From Sphingobacteriaceae bacterium (GTDB lineage: Bacteria > Bacteroidota > Bacteroidia > Sphingobacteriales > Sphingobacteriaceae): a stretch of 64,000 nucleotides of DNA. The notes under the pieces were generated by a model. That model saw only the letters and a program-made list of their open reading frames with translations. It was not told the DNA's origin and searched no databases. Both the position numbers and the translations under genes were made by a program. Positions 8,126 to 16,773 of the stretch are shown here, piece by piece. Each line of letters starts with the position of its first letter. Position 1 is the first letter of the stretch. Location of the stretch: positions 186,001 to 250,000 of the forward strand of contig JAGIAD010000002.1 in the NCBI GenBank assembly GCA_017745075.1, in the 5' to 3' direction.

Positions 8126-9109
8126 ATGAATAAAATTAAAGCAGGCATAATTGGTGGTGCAGGTTACACAGGGGGCGAAATGTTGCGCATCCTTGTTAAT
8201 CACCCAAATGTCGAAATTGCTTTCGTAAACAGTACCAGTAATGCCGGAAACCTGATTTCTGATGTGCATACTGATTTGATCGGCGATACAGATTTAAAAT
8301 TTGTAAGCGATATTCCACAAGATATCGATGTGTTGTTTTTATGCGTTGGCCATGGCGATGCGAGAAAATTTTTAACCGCAAACCCGATCAACGAAAATAT
8401 TAAAATCATCGATTTATCGCAGGATTTTAGGTTGCATCAGAAATCGGCATTCGAAGATCGCGAATTTGTATACGGATTGCCAGAACTGAATCGCGATAAA
8501 ATTAAAACGGCTAAAAACATTGCTAATCCGGGCTGTTTCGCAACCTGTATCCAGTTGGGTTTATTGCCTTTGGCAGCAAAAAGACTGATCCAGAAAGAAG
8601 TTCATATCAACGCAACAACGGGTTCAACCGGTGCCGGACAAAGCCTGGCTGCCACTTCGCACTTCAGCTGGAGAAACAACAACCTCTCTATCTATAAGGC
8701 ATTTGAGCACCAGCACCTGAACGAAATCAGTGAAAGTTTATTGCAATTGCAGCCTTCACTTTCGGAAGTTTTAAATTTTGTGCCACAGCGGGGTGCTTTT
8801 ACCCGGGGAATTTTGGCCGCCATGTACCTGGAAACGGATTTAACCCTGGAGGAAGCACAAAACATTTACGAAGAATATTATAGTGCTCATCCTTTTACAC
8901 ATGTTAGTCAGAAAAACATCGATTTGAAACAGGTGGTAAATACCAATAAAGCACTAATTCATGTAGAAAAACATGGCCGTAAATTATTTATCATCAGCAT
9001 TATCGATAACCTTTTAAAAGGCGCCAGCGGACAAGCGGTTCAGAATATGAACTTAATGTTTGGTCTGGATGAAACCGCGGGGCTTAAATTGAAGGCGGCT
9101 AATTTTTAA
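8126..9109 (+). CDS. argC: N-acyl-gamma-glutamyl-phosphate reductase
   Basis: This 327-residue enzyme reduces N-acylglutamyl-5-phosphate to the semialdehyde with NADPH. The N-terminus AGIIGGAGYTGGEMLRIL is the NADP-binding GxxGxxG motif. The catalytic cysteine is Cys137 in NPGCFATCIQLGLLPL, and GSTGAG at about residue 166 and the HQHLNEI histidine block near residue 192 are the conserved partners. Length fits the type with about 330 residues. It is followed not directly by argD but by a 574-bp gap containing an inserted four-helix-bundle gene. Confidence 0.96.
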   Translation: MNKIKAGIIGGAGYTGGEMLRILVNHPNVEIAFVNSTSNAGNLISDVHTDLIGDTDLKFVSDIPQDIDVLFLCVGHGDARKFLTANPINENIKIIDLSQDFRLHQKSAFEDREFVYGLPELNRDKIKTAKNIANPGCFATCIQLGLLPLAAKRLIQKEVHINATTGSTGAGQSLAATSHFSWRNNNLSIYKAFEHQHLNEISESLLQLQPSLSEVLNFVPQRGAFTRGILAAMYLETDLTLEEAQNIYEEYYSAHPFTHVSQKNIDLKQVVNTNKALIHVEKHGRKLFIISIIDNLLKGASGQAVQNMNLMFGLDETAGLKLKAANF

Positions 9110-9233
9110 TTAAGACCAAAGCTGAAAGACCAAAGACTAAAGCAAGGATAGCATGGTGCAAACATAAAGGAAATGATCATTTAGATATTGCATTAAGTTT
9201 TAGTCTTTTTGCTTTTACCTTTAAGCTTAGAAA
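9110..9233. repeat. Left flanking spacer of the inserted gene, with AGACCAAAG words
   Basis: The bases after argC contain repeated words (AAGACCAAAG, AAAGACCAAAGACTAAAGC). The complementary words CTTTGGTCTTTAGTCTTTAG occur at about 9645-9670 on the other side of the four-helix-bundle gene, so the gene is bracketed by loose inverted repeats. No recombinase is nearby. Confidence 0.5.
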
Positions 9234-9590
9234 ATGAGAGATTATCAGAAGTTAGATGTTTGGGAAAAATCACATTTGATGGTTTTATATGTTTACAAGT
9301 CTGTTTTGCCTGGTTTTCCTGTTCATGAAAAATATGATTTGCAAAGCCAAGTGAAACGGGCAGCTTATTCTGTTCCGCTCAATATTGTTGAAGGAGCTGG
9401 CCGGCGCACAGAGAAGGATTTTGCCCATTTTCTTGATAATGCTTTGGGCTCAGTCCAAGAATTAGAGTACGCTTGTTTTCTAGCAAAGGATTTGGAATAC
9501 CTTGAAGAAAGTAAGTATTTAGAAATATATAAAATGACAGGTGAAGTTAAAGCAATGTTAATTGGCTTAATTAAACACCTAAGACCTTAA
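9234..9590 (+). CDS. Four-helix bundle protein (S23/IVS family)
   Basis: This 118-residue protein is of the family first known from intervening sequences in 23S rRNA genes. Hallmarks are the N-terminal DYQKLDVWEKSHLMVL, the central KRAAYSVPLNIVEGAGRRT (usually RRAAVSIPSNIAEG) and the SVQELEYACFLAKDLEYL helix. Members fold as four-helix bundles and form pentamers; their cellular role is not established. Here the gene interrupts the arginine operon between argC and argD, flanked by inverted word repeats, and looks like a late insertion that does not break either neighbour. Same-strand orientation should keep the operon readable. Confidence 0.9.
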   Translation: MRDYQKLDVWEKSHLMVLYVYKSVLPGFPVHEKYDLQSQVKRAAYSVPLNIVEGAGRRTEKDFAHFLDNALGSVQELEYACFLAKDLEYLEESKYLEIYKMTGEVKAMLIGLIKHLRP

Positions 9591-9683
9591 CAGGATTGAA
9601 TGCTATTGAATTGAGCTAACTGTTATTTTAGAGAATGACAGGAATCTTTGGTCTTTAGTCTTTAGTCTTTAACCTTAACAAAA
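9591..9683. repeat. Right flanking spacer with TCTTTAGTCTTTAG words
   Basis: The spacer before argD ends in a run of TTTGGTCTTTAGTCTTTAG and a further TCTTTA. This is the inverse of the words left of the four-helix-bundle gene at about 9112-9143. The tract ends 14 bp before the argD start. Confidence 0.5.
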
Positions 9684-10814
9684 ATGAACTTATTCGACGT
9701 TTACCCACTTAACGATATAGAAATAACCAAAGCAGCAGGCAGCAATGTTTGGGATGCTAATGAACAACAATATTTAGATTTGTATGGCGGTCATGCAGTA
9801 ATTTCAATAGGCCATACCCATCCACATTATGTAAGCCGTTTAACTGACCAGTTAAACAAAGTTGGATTTTACTCCAACTCTGTGAAGATTCCTTTACAGG
9901 TTCAGCTTGCTGAAAAATTGGGAGAAGTTTCCGGTAAAAAAGATTTCCAGCTTTTTTTATGCAATTCCGGTGCCGAAGCAAACGAAAATGCCTTAAAACT
10001 GGCTTCTTTCTATAATGAGAGAAAAAAAGTAATTGCTTTTACCGGCGCTTTCCACGGGCGTACCGCTTTGGCGGTTGCCGTAACTGATAACCCTAAAATT
10101 GTAGCTCCTGTTAACCAGACCGAAAATGTAATCTTTTTGCCTTTTAATAATGAAATAGCTTTAGAGGAAACCTTTAAGGCGCAGGGCAATGACATTTCAG
10201 CGGTAATTATCGAGGGTATACAAGGTGTTGGTGGCATTAAAGAGGCTTCAAAAAGTTTCTTGCAAAAAATCCGCTCACTTTGTGATGAATATAATGCCGT
10301 TTACATTGCCGATAGTGTACAATGTGGTTACGGCCGTACAGGCTCTTTCTATTCGCACGATTATTCGGGCGTAGAAGCCGATATATATACCATGGCCAAA
10401 GGAATGGGTAATGGATTCCCCGTAGCGGGGATTTCTATTGCGCCTAAATTTAAACCTTGGCATGGAGAGTTAGGTACAACTTTCGGGGGGAACCATTTGG
10501 CTTGTGCTGCGGCTTTAGCGGTTTTGGAAGTGGTAGAAAAAGATAACCTCATCAAAAATGCTGAAGAAGTAGGTAATTACCTGATTGCAGAACTTAAAAA
10601 ATTTAAACAGGTAGTAGAAGTACGTGGTCGTGGGTTAATGATCGGAATTGAATTGCCTTCTGAACTGGCATACGTTAAAAAAGAGTTACTGTTTACACAC
10701 CATATTTTTACCGGAGAAGCAAAACCGAATGTAATCCGTTTATTACCTGCTTTAAATTTAACGAAAGCACATGCCGATGAATTTTTAGCAGCGTTTAGTA
10801 AGCTGGTAAAATAA
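9684..10814 (+). CDS. argD: N-acylornithine aminotransferase (class III, PLP)
   Basis: This 376-residue class-III aminotransferase converts N-acylglutamate semialdehyde to N-acylornithine using glutamate. The PLP lysine is in MAKGMGNG at residue 239; FLCNSGAEANENALKLA near residue 92 and AFHGRT near residue 123 bind cofactor phosphate and ring. The usual DEVQ motif reads DSVQ here, a mild oddity to note. Although generic tools may call it ornithine or acetylornithine transaminase, the operon places it in arginine biosynthesis; given the downstream ArgF', its substrate may be the N-succinyl compound. Confidence 0.93.
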   Translation: MNLFDVYPLNDIEITKAAGSNVWDANEQQYLDLYGGHAVISIGHTHPHYVSRLTDQLNKVGFYSNSVKIPLQVQLAEKLGEVSGKKDFQLFLCNSGAEANENALKLASFYNERKKVIAFTGAFHGRTALAVAVTDNPKIVAPVNQTENVIFLPFNNEIALEETFKAQGNDISAVIIEGIQGVGGIKEASKSFLQKIRSLCDEYNAVYIADSVQCGYGRTGSFYSHDYSGVEADIYTMAKGMGNGFPVAGISIAPKFKPWHGELGTTFGGNHLACAAALAVLEVVEKDNLIKNAEEVGNYLIAELKKFKQVVEVRGRGLMIGIELPSELAYVKKELLFTHHIFTGEAKPNVIRLLPALNLTKAHADEFLAAFSKLVK

Positions 10815-10973
10815 GGTAGATGACGGGTAGGTAGAAGGCTGGAAGGCTAAGAATTGTAAATTAAAAAATTAAATCAGGCGGTATCAATCGCAATTATAAA
10901 TTTTGAGCGTTGGAAGATGGAGTGGTAATAAACCTCACCCGTCCGGCGCTCAACCTTTAACTTTATAAAAAAG

Positions 10974-11948
10974 ATGAACTTGTTCACTTCCGTACATGAT
11001 GTTCCAAGCATCAAACAGTTTGTAAATGATGCACTTGCTTTAAAGGAAAATCCTTTTGCATACCAGGATTTGGGTAAAAACAAGACTTTGGGTCTGGTTT
11101 TTATGAACCCGAGCTTACGTACCCGGTTAAGTACGCAAAAAGCGGCCTTGAATTTGGGTATGAATGTAATGGTAATGAATATGGATAAAGAAGGCTGGGC
11201 TTTAGAAACACAGGATGGTGTAGTGATGAACGGAACAACGGTTGAACATATCCGTGAAGCTGCAGCCGTAATGGGACAATACTGCGATATTTTGGGTTTG
11301 CGTTCCTTTCCGAAGTTGAATAACCGGGAAGAGGATTATAGCGAGGATTTCTTTAACAAATTCGTTAAATTTTGCGCTGTACCTGTAGTGAGTTTGGAAA
11401 GTGCAACACGCCACCCGTTACAAAGTTTTGCCGATATTATTACCATCCATGAAACCTGGACAAAGAAGCCTGATGGACGGAAACCAAAGGTAGTTTTGGC
11501 CTGGGCGCCTCACGTTAAGGCTTTACCACAGGCGGTACCAAATTCTTTTGCCGAGTGGATGTGTAAAGCACAGGAGGAAGGCATGATCGATTTTACGATT
11601 GCCCAGCCAGAAGGTTACGAACTTTCGGAAGATTTTACACCTGGAGCAAACATTCAGTATAATTTAGAAGAAGCCTTATCAGGAGCAGATTATGTGTATG
11701 TGAAAAACTGGAGCAGTTATAAAGAATACGGTAAAGTATTAACCTATCCTGATGGCTGGATGATGAACAACGAGAAGTTGAAATTTACCAATGATGCAAA
11801 AGTAATGCACTGTTTACCCGTACGTCGCGATTTGGAATTATCATCCGAAATTTTAGACGGACCAAATTCCTTGGTGATCCACGAGGCAGGTAATCGTTTG
11901 TGGGCCGCACAGGCGGTGATTAAAGCAATGTTGGAAAAATTGAAATAA
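10974..11948 (+). CDS. argF': N-acylornithine carbamoyltransferase ArgF', probably succinylornithine-specific
   Basis: This 324-residue transcarbamylase makes N-acylcitrulline from carbamoyl phosphate and N-acylornithine. Carbamoyl-phosphate motif SLRTR (residues 47-51), RHPLQSFAD and MHCLPVRRD are present, and the protein resembles Bacteroides fragilis SOTCase throughout (NKTL, RTRLSTQKAALNLGMN). The residue that separates acetyl- from succinylornithine enzymes (Glu92 in Xanthomonas AOTCase, Pro90 in B. fragilis SOTCase) is Val90 here, in GTTVEH. Published mutants, including Glu92 to Val, turn the acetyl enzyme into a succinyl enzyme, so succinyl specificity is predicted. No ordinary ornithine carbamoyltransferase is in the window. 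Confidence 0.93.
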   Translation: MNLFTSVHDVPSIKQFVNDALALKENPFAYQDLGKNKTLGLVFMNPSLRTRLSTQKAALNLGMNVMVMNMDKEGWALETQDGVVMNGTTVEHIREAAAVMGQYCDILGLRSFPKLNNREEDYSEDFFNKFVKFCAVPVVSLESATRHPLQSFADIITIHETWTKKPDGRKPKVVLAWAPHVKALPQAVPNSFAEWMCKAQEEGMIDFTIAQPEGYELSEDFTPGANIQYNLEEALSGADYVYVKNWSSYKEYGKVLTYPDGWMMNNEKLKFTNDAKVMHCLPVRRDLELSSEILDGPNSLVIHEAGNRLWAAQAVIKAMLEKLK

Positions 11949-11966
11949 TAGTTTTTGCCTAAATTT

Positions 11967-12012
11967 AACCGCAGATAAAAAGGATGAACAGATATACTTT
12001 TTATCTGTGGTT
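11967..12012. repeat. Imperfect inverted repeat AACCGCAGATAAAAAG / CTTTTTATCTGTGGTT
   Basis: Two 16-base arms with one mismatch flank a 14-bp centre in the argF'-argB spacer. The same kind of arm (ATCTGTGG / CCACAGAT) recurs at 50274-50334. It is a dispersed spacer palindrome rather than a terminator, as no T-run follows. Confidence 0.75.
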
Positions 12013-12029
12013 AACTACTAAAATAGATT

Positions 12030-12860
12030 ATGAAACAGCTCACTATCATAAAAATTGGTGGAAATGTAATTGATAATTCAGAAAACCTGCATCAGTTTTT
12101 ATTGGATTTTACGGCTTTGCCCGGAGATAAAATTTTGGTTCATGGTGGAGGTAAAATTGCAACCGAGTTGAGCGAGTCGTTAGGCATTGAGGCCAAAATG
12201 ATTGAGGGCAGACGGATTACTGATATCGAAACCTTACGGATCGTGACGATGGTTTATGCTGGCTTAATCAATAAGAACATGGTAGCACAATTACAGGCAA
12301 AAGGCAGCAATGCCATTGGTTTGAGCGGTGCAGACGGAAATGTGATCAAAGCAACCAAAAGACCGGTAAAAGCTGTAACCTACGGTAATGAGCCAGGGCC
12401 CTTAGCCGGTTCAGTAATCGATTATGGTTATGTGGGCGATTTGGATGAAAACGCTGTGTCATCAGGTACTTTAGATAGTTTGTTGAAAGCTGGCCTGGTT
12501 CCGGTATTATGTGCCATTACACATGATGGAAATTCGCAGTTACTTAATACCAACGCTGATACCATTGCTTCTTCTGTTGCCGTGGCCATGTCATCTTTAT
12601 ATGAAACACGTTTGGTATATTGCTTTGAGAAAAAAGGTGTACTAAAGGATGTTAATGACGATGCTTCAGTTGTGAGAGAAATTAAAGCAAATGAATTTGA
12701 AGGTTTAAAAGCAGATGGAACGGTACAGGGAGGAATGATTCCCAAACTGCACAATGCTTTCGAAGCGATTAAAAAAGGTGTTTCTGCCGTTTATATCGGT
12801 AAAGCAGATGAACTGGCCGAACTTGCTGACGGCACTTTTGGAACAAAAATGCTGAAGTAA
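12030..12860 (+). CDS. argB: N-acylglutamate kinase
   Basis: This 276-residue amino-acid kinase phosphorylates N-acylglutamate at the gamma carboxyl. The N-terminal TIIKIGGNVIDN carries the GGN phosphate loop, KILVHGGGKIATEL is the second glycine-rich loop (about residues 35-48), and NADTIASSVAVAM near residue 175 and the GGMIPKLHNAFEAI block near residue 235 bind nucleotide and substrate. The protein lacks the N-terminal helix of arginine-inhibited kinases, so feedback by arginine may act elsewhere; that is inference from length. It lies 81 bp after argF'. Confidence 0.95.
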   Translation: MKQLTIIKIGGNVIDNSENLHQFLLDFTALPGDKILVHGGGKIATELSESLGIEAKMIEGRRITDIETLRIVTMVYAGLINKNMVAQLQAKGSNAIGLSGADGNVIKATKRPVKAVTYGNEPGPLAGSVIDYGYVGDLDENAVSSGTLDSLLKAGLVPVLCAITHDGNSQLLNTNADTIASSVAVAMSSLYETRLVYCFEKKGVLKDVNDDASVVREIKANEFEGLKADGTVQGGMIPKLHNAFEAIKKGVSAVYIGKADELAELADGTFGTKMLK

Positions 12861-13282
12861 AGGTAGGGAGGTTTAAGGTAAAAGGCCGAAGGCGGGAGAG
12901 AAGCAAAGGAACGTCAGCTCATATTTTAATAGTTTAACTACCAGGACACGAAGAATTAGAATATAATTAGTGCCTTTGTATCTTAGTGGTAAAGAATTTT
13001 GCTCTTGCATGGAAAAAGAAACCGATTAACCACTGCTTTTGCAGGCTAAACCTGATAGAAACGGAAATACTTTTTATACTCAAAACGAGAAAGATAGCTA
13101 TGTCCTTCCTCCTCGCAATGACGATGAATGTATGAAATGGCAGAAGTTAAAAAGATTGAAGTGATAGCAGGACTGGAACATCAATAGAATTACTGAAATT
13201 GCTTTTCAAAACAGAAGGGAAAAAATATAAATCTGTTTAATTAAATAATCTGTGTAATCAACCCGCAGGAAAATTAATAATC
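12861..13282. other. 422-bp spacer between argB and proC, no gene seen
   Basis: The stretch begins with AAGG-type words (12861-12900) and contains a fragment TCCTTCCTCCTCGCAATGACG at 13103-13123. This matches one arm of the CGTCATTGCGAGGAGGAA repeat whose full copy is at 26802-26898, so part of this spacer is a decayed repeat. I see no open frame with coding character and no terminator, so operon read-through to proC is possible but not assured. Confidence 0.5.
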
Positions 13283-14095
13283 ATGTCAAAAAAAATAGCC
13301 ATAATTGGTAGCGGAAATATTGGTTTATCTTTAGCAAAAGGTTTGGTGAAAGCCGATTTTGCCAAGGCTGCCGATATTACGTTAACCCGTAGAAATATTG
13401 ATCATTTAAAGGCGTATGCCGAGGCAGGTTTTAACGTTACTAATCATAATAAACAAGCCGTTATTGCTGCTGATGTTGTGATTTTAGCCGTTCTGCCCCA
13501 ACAATTAAATACGGTTTTAGATGAAATCAAGACTTCGGTTATACCGGCTAAACACCTTGTTATTTCAGTGATTTCGGGAGTAAGCTGTGCTGCGGTTAGG
13601 GAAAAGCTGGGAGATGATGTTGAAGTGATCCGTGTAATGCCGAATACTGCAATTGCCATAGGCCAGTCAATGACCTGTATGGCCAGCGATAATGCTTCAG
13701 CAGAAAACATTAAAGAGGTAACCAGGATGTTTGAAACAGTGGGTTCGGTGGTAAAAATAAACGAAGATTTAATGACATCGGCCACGGCGCTTTGTGCCTG
13801 TGGTATTGCATTCTTTTTAAGGGCAATCAGGGCAGCATCTCAAGGTGGGGTCGAAATTGGTTTTCATGCCGATGAAGCATTGAAAATGGCTGTACAAACC
13901 GCCAAGGGAGCAGCAGATTTACTTTTATTAAACGCAACACACCCCGAAACTGAAATAGATAAGGTAACTTCGCCGAAAGGTTGCACCATTGCTGGCTTAA
14001 ATGAAATGGAACACAATGGTTTTAGCTCATCGCTGATAAAAGGTATCAAACTTTCGGCCTTAAAAGCCGGAAATTTGTATACTAAAGAGGGTTAG
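13283..14095 (+). CDS. proC: Pyrroline-5-carboxylate reductase
   Basis: This 270-residue enzyme reduces pyrroline-5-carboxylate to proline with NAD(P)H. The N-terminal KIAIIGSGNIGLSLAKGL is the Rossmann GxGxxG motif, AVLPQQL and VISGVS follow in the normal order, and VIRVMPNTAIAIGQSMTCM near residue 112 and the C-terminal block TSPKGCTIAGLNEME near residue 232 (usual SPGGTT) complete the family signature. Placement inside the arginine operon fits the shared glutamate-semialdehyde chemistry and occurs in other Bacteroidota. Confidence 0.93.
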   Translation: MSKKIAIIGSGNIGLSLAKGLVKADFAKAADITLTRRNIDHLKAYAEAGFNVTNHNKQAVIAADVVILAVLPQQLNTVLDEIKTSVIPAKHLVISVISGVSCAAVREKLGDDVEVIRVMPNTAIAIGQSMTCMASDNASAENIKEVTRMFETVGSVVKINEDLMTSATALCACGIAFFLRAIRAASQGGVEIGFHADEALKMAVQTAKGAADLLLLNATHPETEIDKVTSPKGCTIAGLNEMEHNGFSSSLIKGIKLSALKAGNLYTKEG

Positions 14096-14215
14096 CGGTG
14101 TAGGGTTTAAGGCTTAAGGTTAATTGCAACATCAAAAGAATAAGCCAAAAGCAAAATAAAAGGTAGAAAGTTTAAAGATGTGTTTATTCTTACTTGCTAC
14201 TAATTACTTGATACT

Positions 14216-15283
14216 ATGTCATTAGAAAATATACAAAAAGAAAGTCTGGATTTATTGCGGCAGTTAATCCGTATCCAGTCTTTCAGTAAAGAAGAAGACA
14301 GAACTGCGAATTTAATTGCCCAGTTTCTGGAAGAGAGGGGGATCAGAACCCAACGCAAAATGAATAACGTTTGGGCCTACAACAAACATTTTGATGCCAG
14401 TAAGCCAACTTTGTTGTTAAACTCCCATCACGATACGGTTAAACCAAACTCTGGCTATACGCGCGATCCTTACGATGCGGCAATTGAAGGCGATAAATTA
14501 TTTGGCTTAGGTAGCAATGATGCAGGTGGATGTTTGGTTTCGCTTATCGGTACATTTTTATATTATTACGAACAGGAAAATTTAAAATATAATATCTGTT
14601 TGGCCGCTACAGCCGAGGAAGAAATTTCGGGCAACAATGGCTTAGAGCTGGTATTGCCGGATTTAGGTGAGCTTGAGTTTGGTATTGTAGGCGAACCGAC
14701 TGAAATGAACCTGGCCATTGCTGAACGAGGCCTGCTGGTATTAGATTGTGTATCGCATGGAAAAGCTGGTCATGCTGCCCGCGAGGAGGGCGAGAATGCC
14801 ATTTACAAAGCATTAAAAGATATTGAGTGGTTCAGAAATTACCAGTTTCCTAAAGTATCCGAGGTTTTTGGGCCATTAAAAATGACAGTAACAATTATCA
14901 ATGCAGGCTCACAGCACAATGTAGTTCCGGCAAATTGTACTTTCACGGTTGATGTACGTGTAACAGATGCCTATACCAATGAAGAAGTATTGGAAATTAT
15001 CCGTGCAAATGTAGATTGTGATGTTACACCACGCTCTATCCGTTTAAAACCTTCGTCCATCGATAAAAATCATCCGGTTGTGCAGGCTGGGATTGCACTG
15101 GGCCGAACAACTTATGGCTCGCCAACTACTTCCGATCAGGCTTTACTGGATATTCCATCGGTAAAAGTGGGGCCGGGCTTTTCTGGCCGCTCACACATGG
15201 CTGATGAGTTTTTGTATGTACGTGAGGTTGCCGAAGGGGTTGAAGGATACATTAACATGTTGAAACCGGTTGTACAAGGTTAA
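14216..15283 (+). CDS. argE: M20 family N-acyl deacylase (N-acylcitrulline or acylornithine deacylase)
   Basis: This 355-residue member of the M20 metallopeptidase family has the metal-binding pattern HHDTVKP near residue 77, an Asp in GSNDAGG near residue 104, AEEEISGNNG near residue 138 and a C-terminal HMADEF histidine near residue 332. In ArgF'-type pathways the deacylase acts on N-acylcitrulline after the transcarbamylase step, releasing citrulline for ArgG. Given Val90 in ArgF', N-succinylcitrulline is the likeliest substrate; family annotation alone would say acetylornithine deacetylase or DapE-like. Its position between proC and argH supports the arginine assignment. Confidence 0.88.
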   Translation: MSLENIQKESLDLLRQLIRIQSFSKEEDRTANLIAQFLEERGIRTQRKMNNVWAYNKHFDASKPTLLLNSHHDTVKPNSGYTRDPYDAAIEGDKLFGLGSNDAGGCLVSLIGTFLYYYEQENLKYNICLAATAEEEISGNNGLELVLPDLGELEFGIVGEPTEMNLAIAERGLLVLDCVSHGKAGHAAREEGENAIYKALKDIEWFRNYQFPKVSEVFGPLKMTVTIINAGSQHNVVPANCTFTVDVRVTDAYTNEEVLEIIRANVDCDVTPRSIRLKPSSIDKNHPVVQAGIALGRTTYGSPTTSDQALLDIPSVKVGPGFSGRSHMADEFLYVREVAEGVEGYINMLKPVVQG

Positions 15284-15440
15284 AGGTAAAGGGCTTTAGG
15301 GGATAAGGATTAGGTGCCTGATCTAAATATTTGAATGCTTTGTATGCCCTGTAAAAGACTCAGTGAATGCTGTGGTAAAAATAATATAGCTTAGCGTGCT
15401 TTGCGAAAGCCTGGCGCCCTTAGCGGTTAAATAAATTAAA

Positions 15441-16772
15441 ATGAAGATTTGGCAAAAAAATATTGATGTAAATCAGTTTGTAGAAAATTTTACTGTAGGT
15501 AAAGACCGTGAACTCGATCTGCAAATGGCAAAATTTGATGTGCTGGGTTCACTGGCTCACACGGAAATGTTGGAAACCATTAATTTGCTGACAGCTGAAG
15601 AATTGAAAACAGTTCAGCAGGAACTTAAAAATATTTACGCTGAAATTGAAGCCGGAAATTTTACCATCGAAGACAGTGTAGAAGATGTACACTCGCAGGT
15701 AGAGTGGCTGCTTACCCAGCGCATTGGTGAAGCAGGCAAAAAAATTCACAGTGGCCGCTCGCGCAATGACCAGGTTTTGGTCGATTTAAAGCTGTTTTTC
15801 CGTGCCTGCATCGAAGATATGGTTAACCAGACTTCTACTTTGTTTAACCAGTTAATAGCGCTGAGTAATACCCATAAAGATAAACTATTACCAGGTTATA
15901 CGCATTTGCAGATTGCCATGCCGTCGTCTTTTGGTTTGTGGTTTGGTGCTTATGCAGAAAGCCTTGCCGATGATATGGAACTGATGTTGGCCGCCTGGAA
16001 AATTACCAATAAAAACCCACTGGGTTCTGCAGCAGGTTATGGCTCATCATTCCCTTTGAACAGAACTTTAACCACTAAACTACTGGGATTTGAAAGCTTA
16101 AACTATAATGTGGTTTATGCACAAATGGGACGCGGTAAAACCGAAAGGATTCTGGCGCAGGCCATGAGCGCTGTAGCAGCAACACTTGCTAAAATGGCGA
16201 TGGATGTTTGTTTGTTCATCAACCAGAATTTCGGGTTTATCAGTTTTCCAGCAGAACTGACAACGGGTTCAAGCATTATGCCGCACAAAAAAAATCCGGA
16301 TGTTTTCGAACTGATCCGTTCGCGTTGTAATAAAATTCAGGCCTTACCGAATGAAATTGCCATGATGATTACCAATTTACCTTCAGGCTATCACCGCGAT
16401 TTACAGCTGTTAAAGGAAAATCTTTTCCCGGCAATTACTTCGCTAAATGAGTGCCTGGAAATCGCCACCTTTATGTTCCAGAACATTACCATAAAGGATG
16501 ATATCTTAAAGGATAAAAAGTACGATTACCTGTTTAGTGTTGAAGTGGTTAATGAACTTGCCCTACAGGGTGTTCCGTTTAGAGAAGCTTACAAAATTGT
16601 TGGAGAGCAGATTGAAAGTGGTACTTTTGCCCCATCGAACCAAATACACCATACCCACGAAGGCAGTATAGGTAATCTTTGCAACGAGCAGATTACTGAT
16701 GCAATGAATGCTGTATTGGCACAGTTTGGCTTCGAAAAAGTGAATAAAGCAATAGCAGATTTAATAGCATAA
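15441..16772 (+). CDS. argH: Argininosuccinate lyase
   Basis: This 443-residue enzyme splits argininosuccinate to arginine and fumarate. Signature GSSIMPHKKNPDVFELIR near residue 275 carries the flexible catalytic serine loop; GYTHLQIAMPSSFG near residue 153 holds the catalytic histidine region, and SGRSRNDQVLVDLKL near residue 108 binds substrate. N-terminal 20 residues (IWQKNIDVNQFVENFTVGKD) are typical of Bacteroidota forms. Stop and the next start are 1 bp apart, so it is coupled to the aminotransferase that follows. Confidence 0.96.
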   Translation: MKIWQKNIDVNQFVENFTVGKDRELDLQMAKFDVLGSLAHTEMLETINLLTAEELKTVQQELKNIYAEIEAGNFTIEDSVEDVHSQVEWLLTQRIGEAGKKIHSGRSRNDQVLVDLKLFFRACIEDMVNQTSTLFNQLIALSNTHKDKLLPGYTHLQIAMPSSFGLWFGAYAESLADDMELMLAAWKITNKNPLGSAAGYGSSFPLNRTLTTKLLGFESLNYNVVYAQMGRGKTERILAQAMSAVAATLAKMAMDVCLFINQNFGFISFPAELTTGSSIMPHKKNPDVFELIRSRCNKIQALPNEIAMMITNLPSGYHRDLQLLKENLFPAITSLNECLEIATFMFQNITIKDDILKDKKYDYLFSVEVVNELALQGVPFREAYKIVGEQIESGTFAPSNQIHHTHEGSIGNLCNEQITDAMNAVLAQFGFEKVNKAIADLIA

Positions 16773-16773
16773 T

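Noticed and set aside
12861..13282. Pseudogene between argB and proC
   Set aside because: No remnant of a protein could be read in any frame; a known repeat fragment and word repeats explain part of the stretch.
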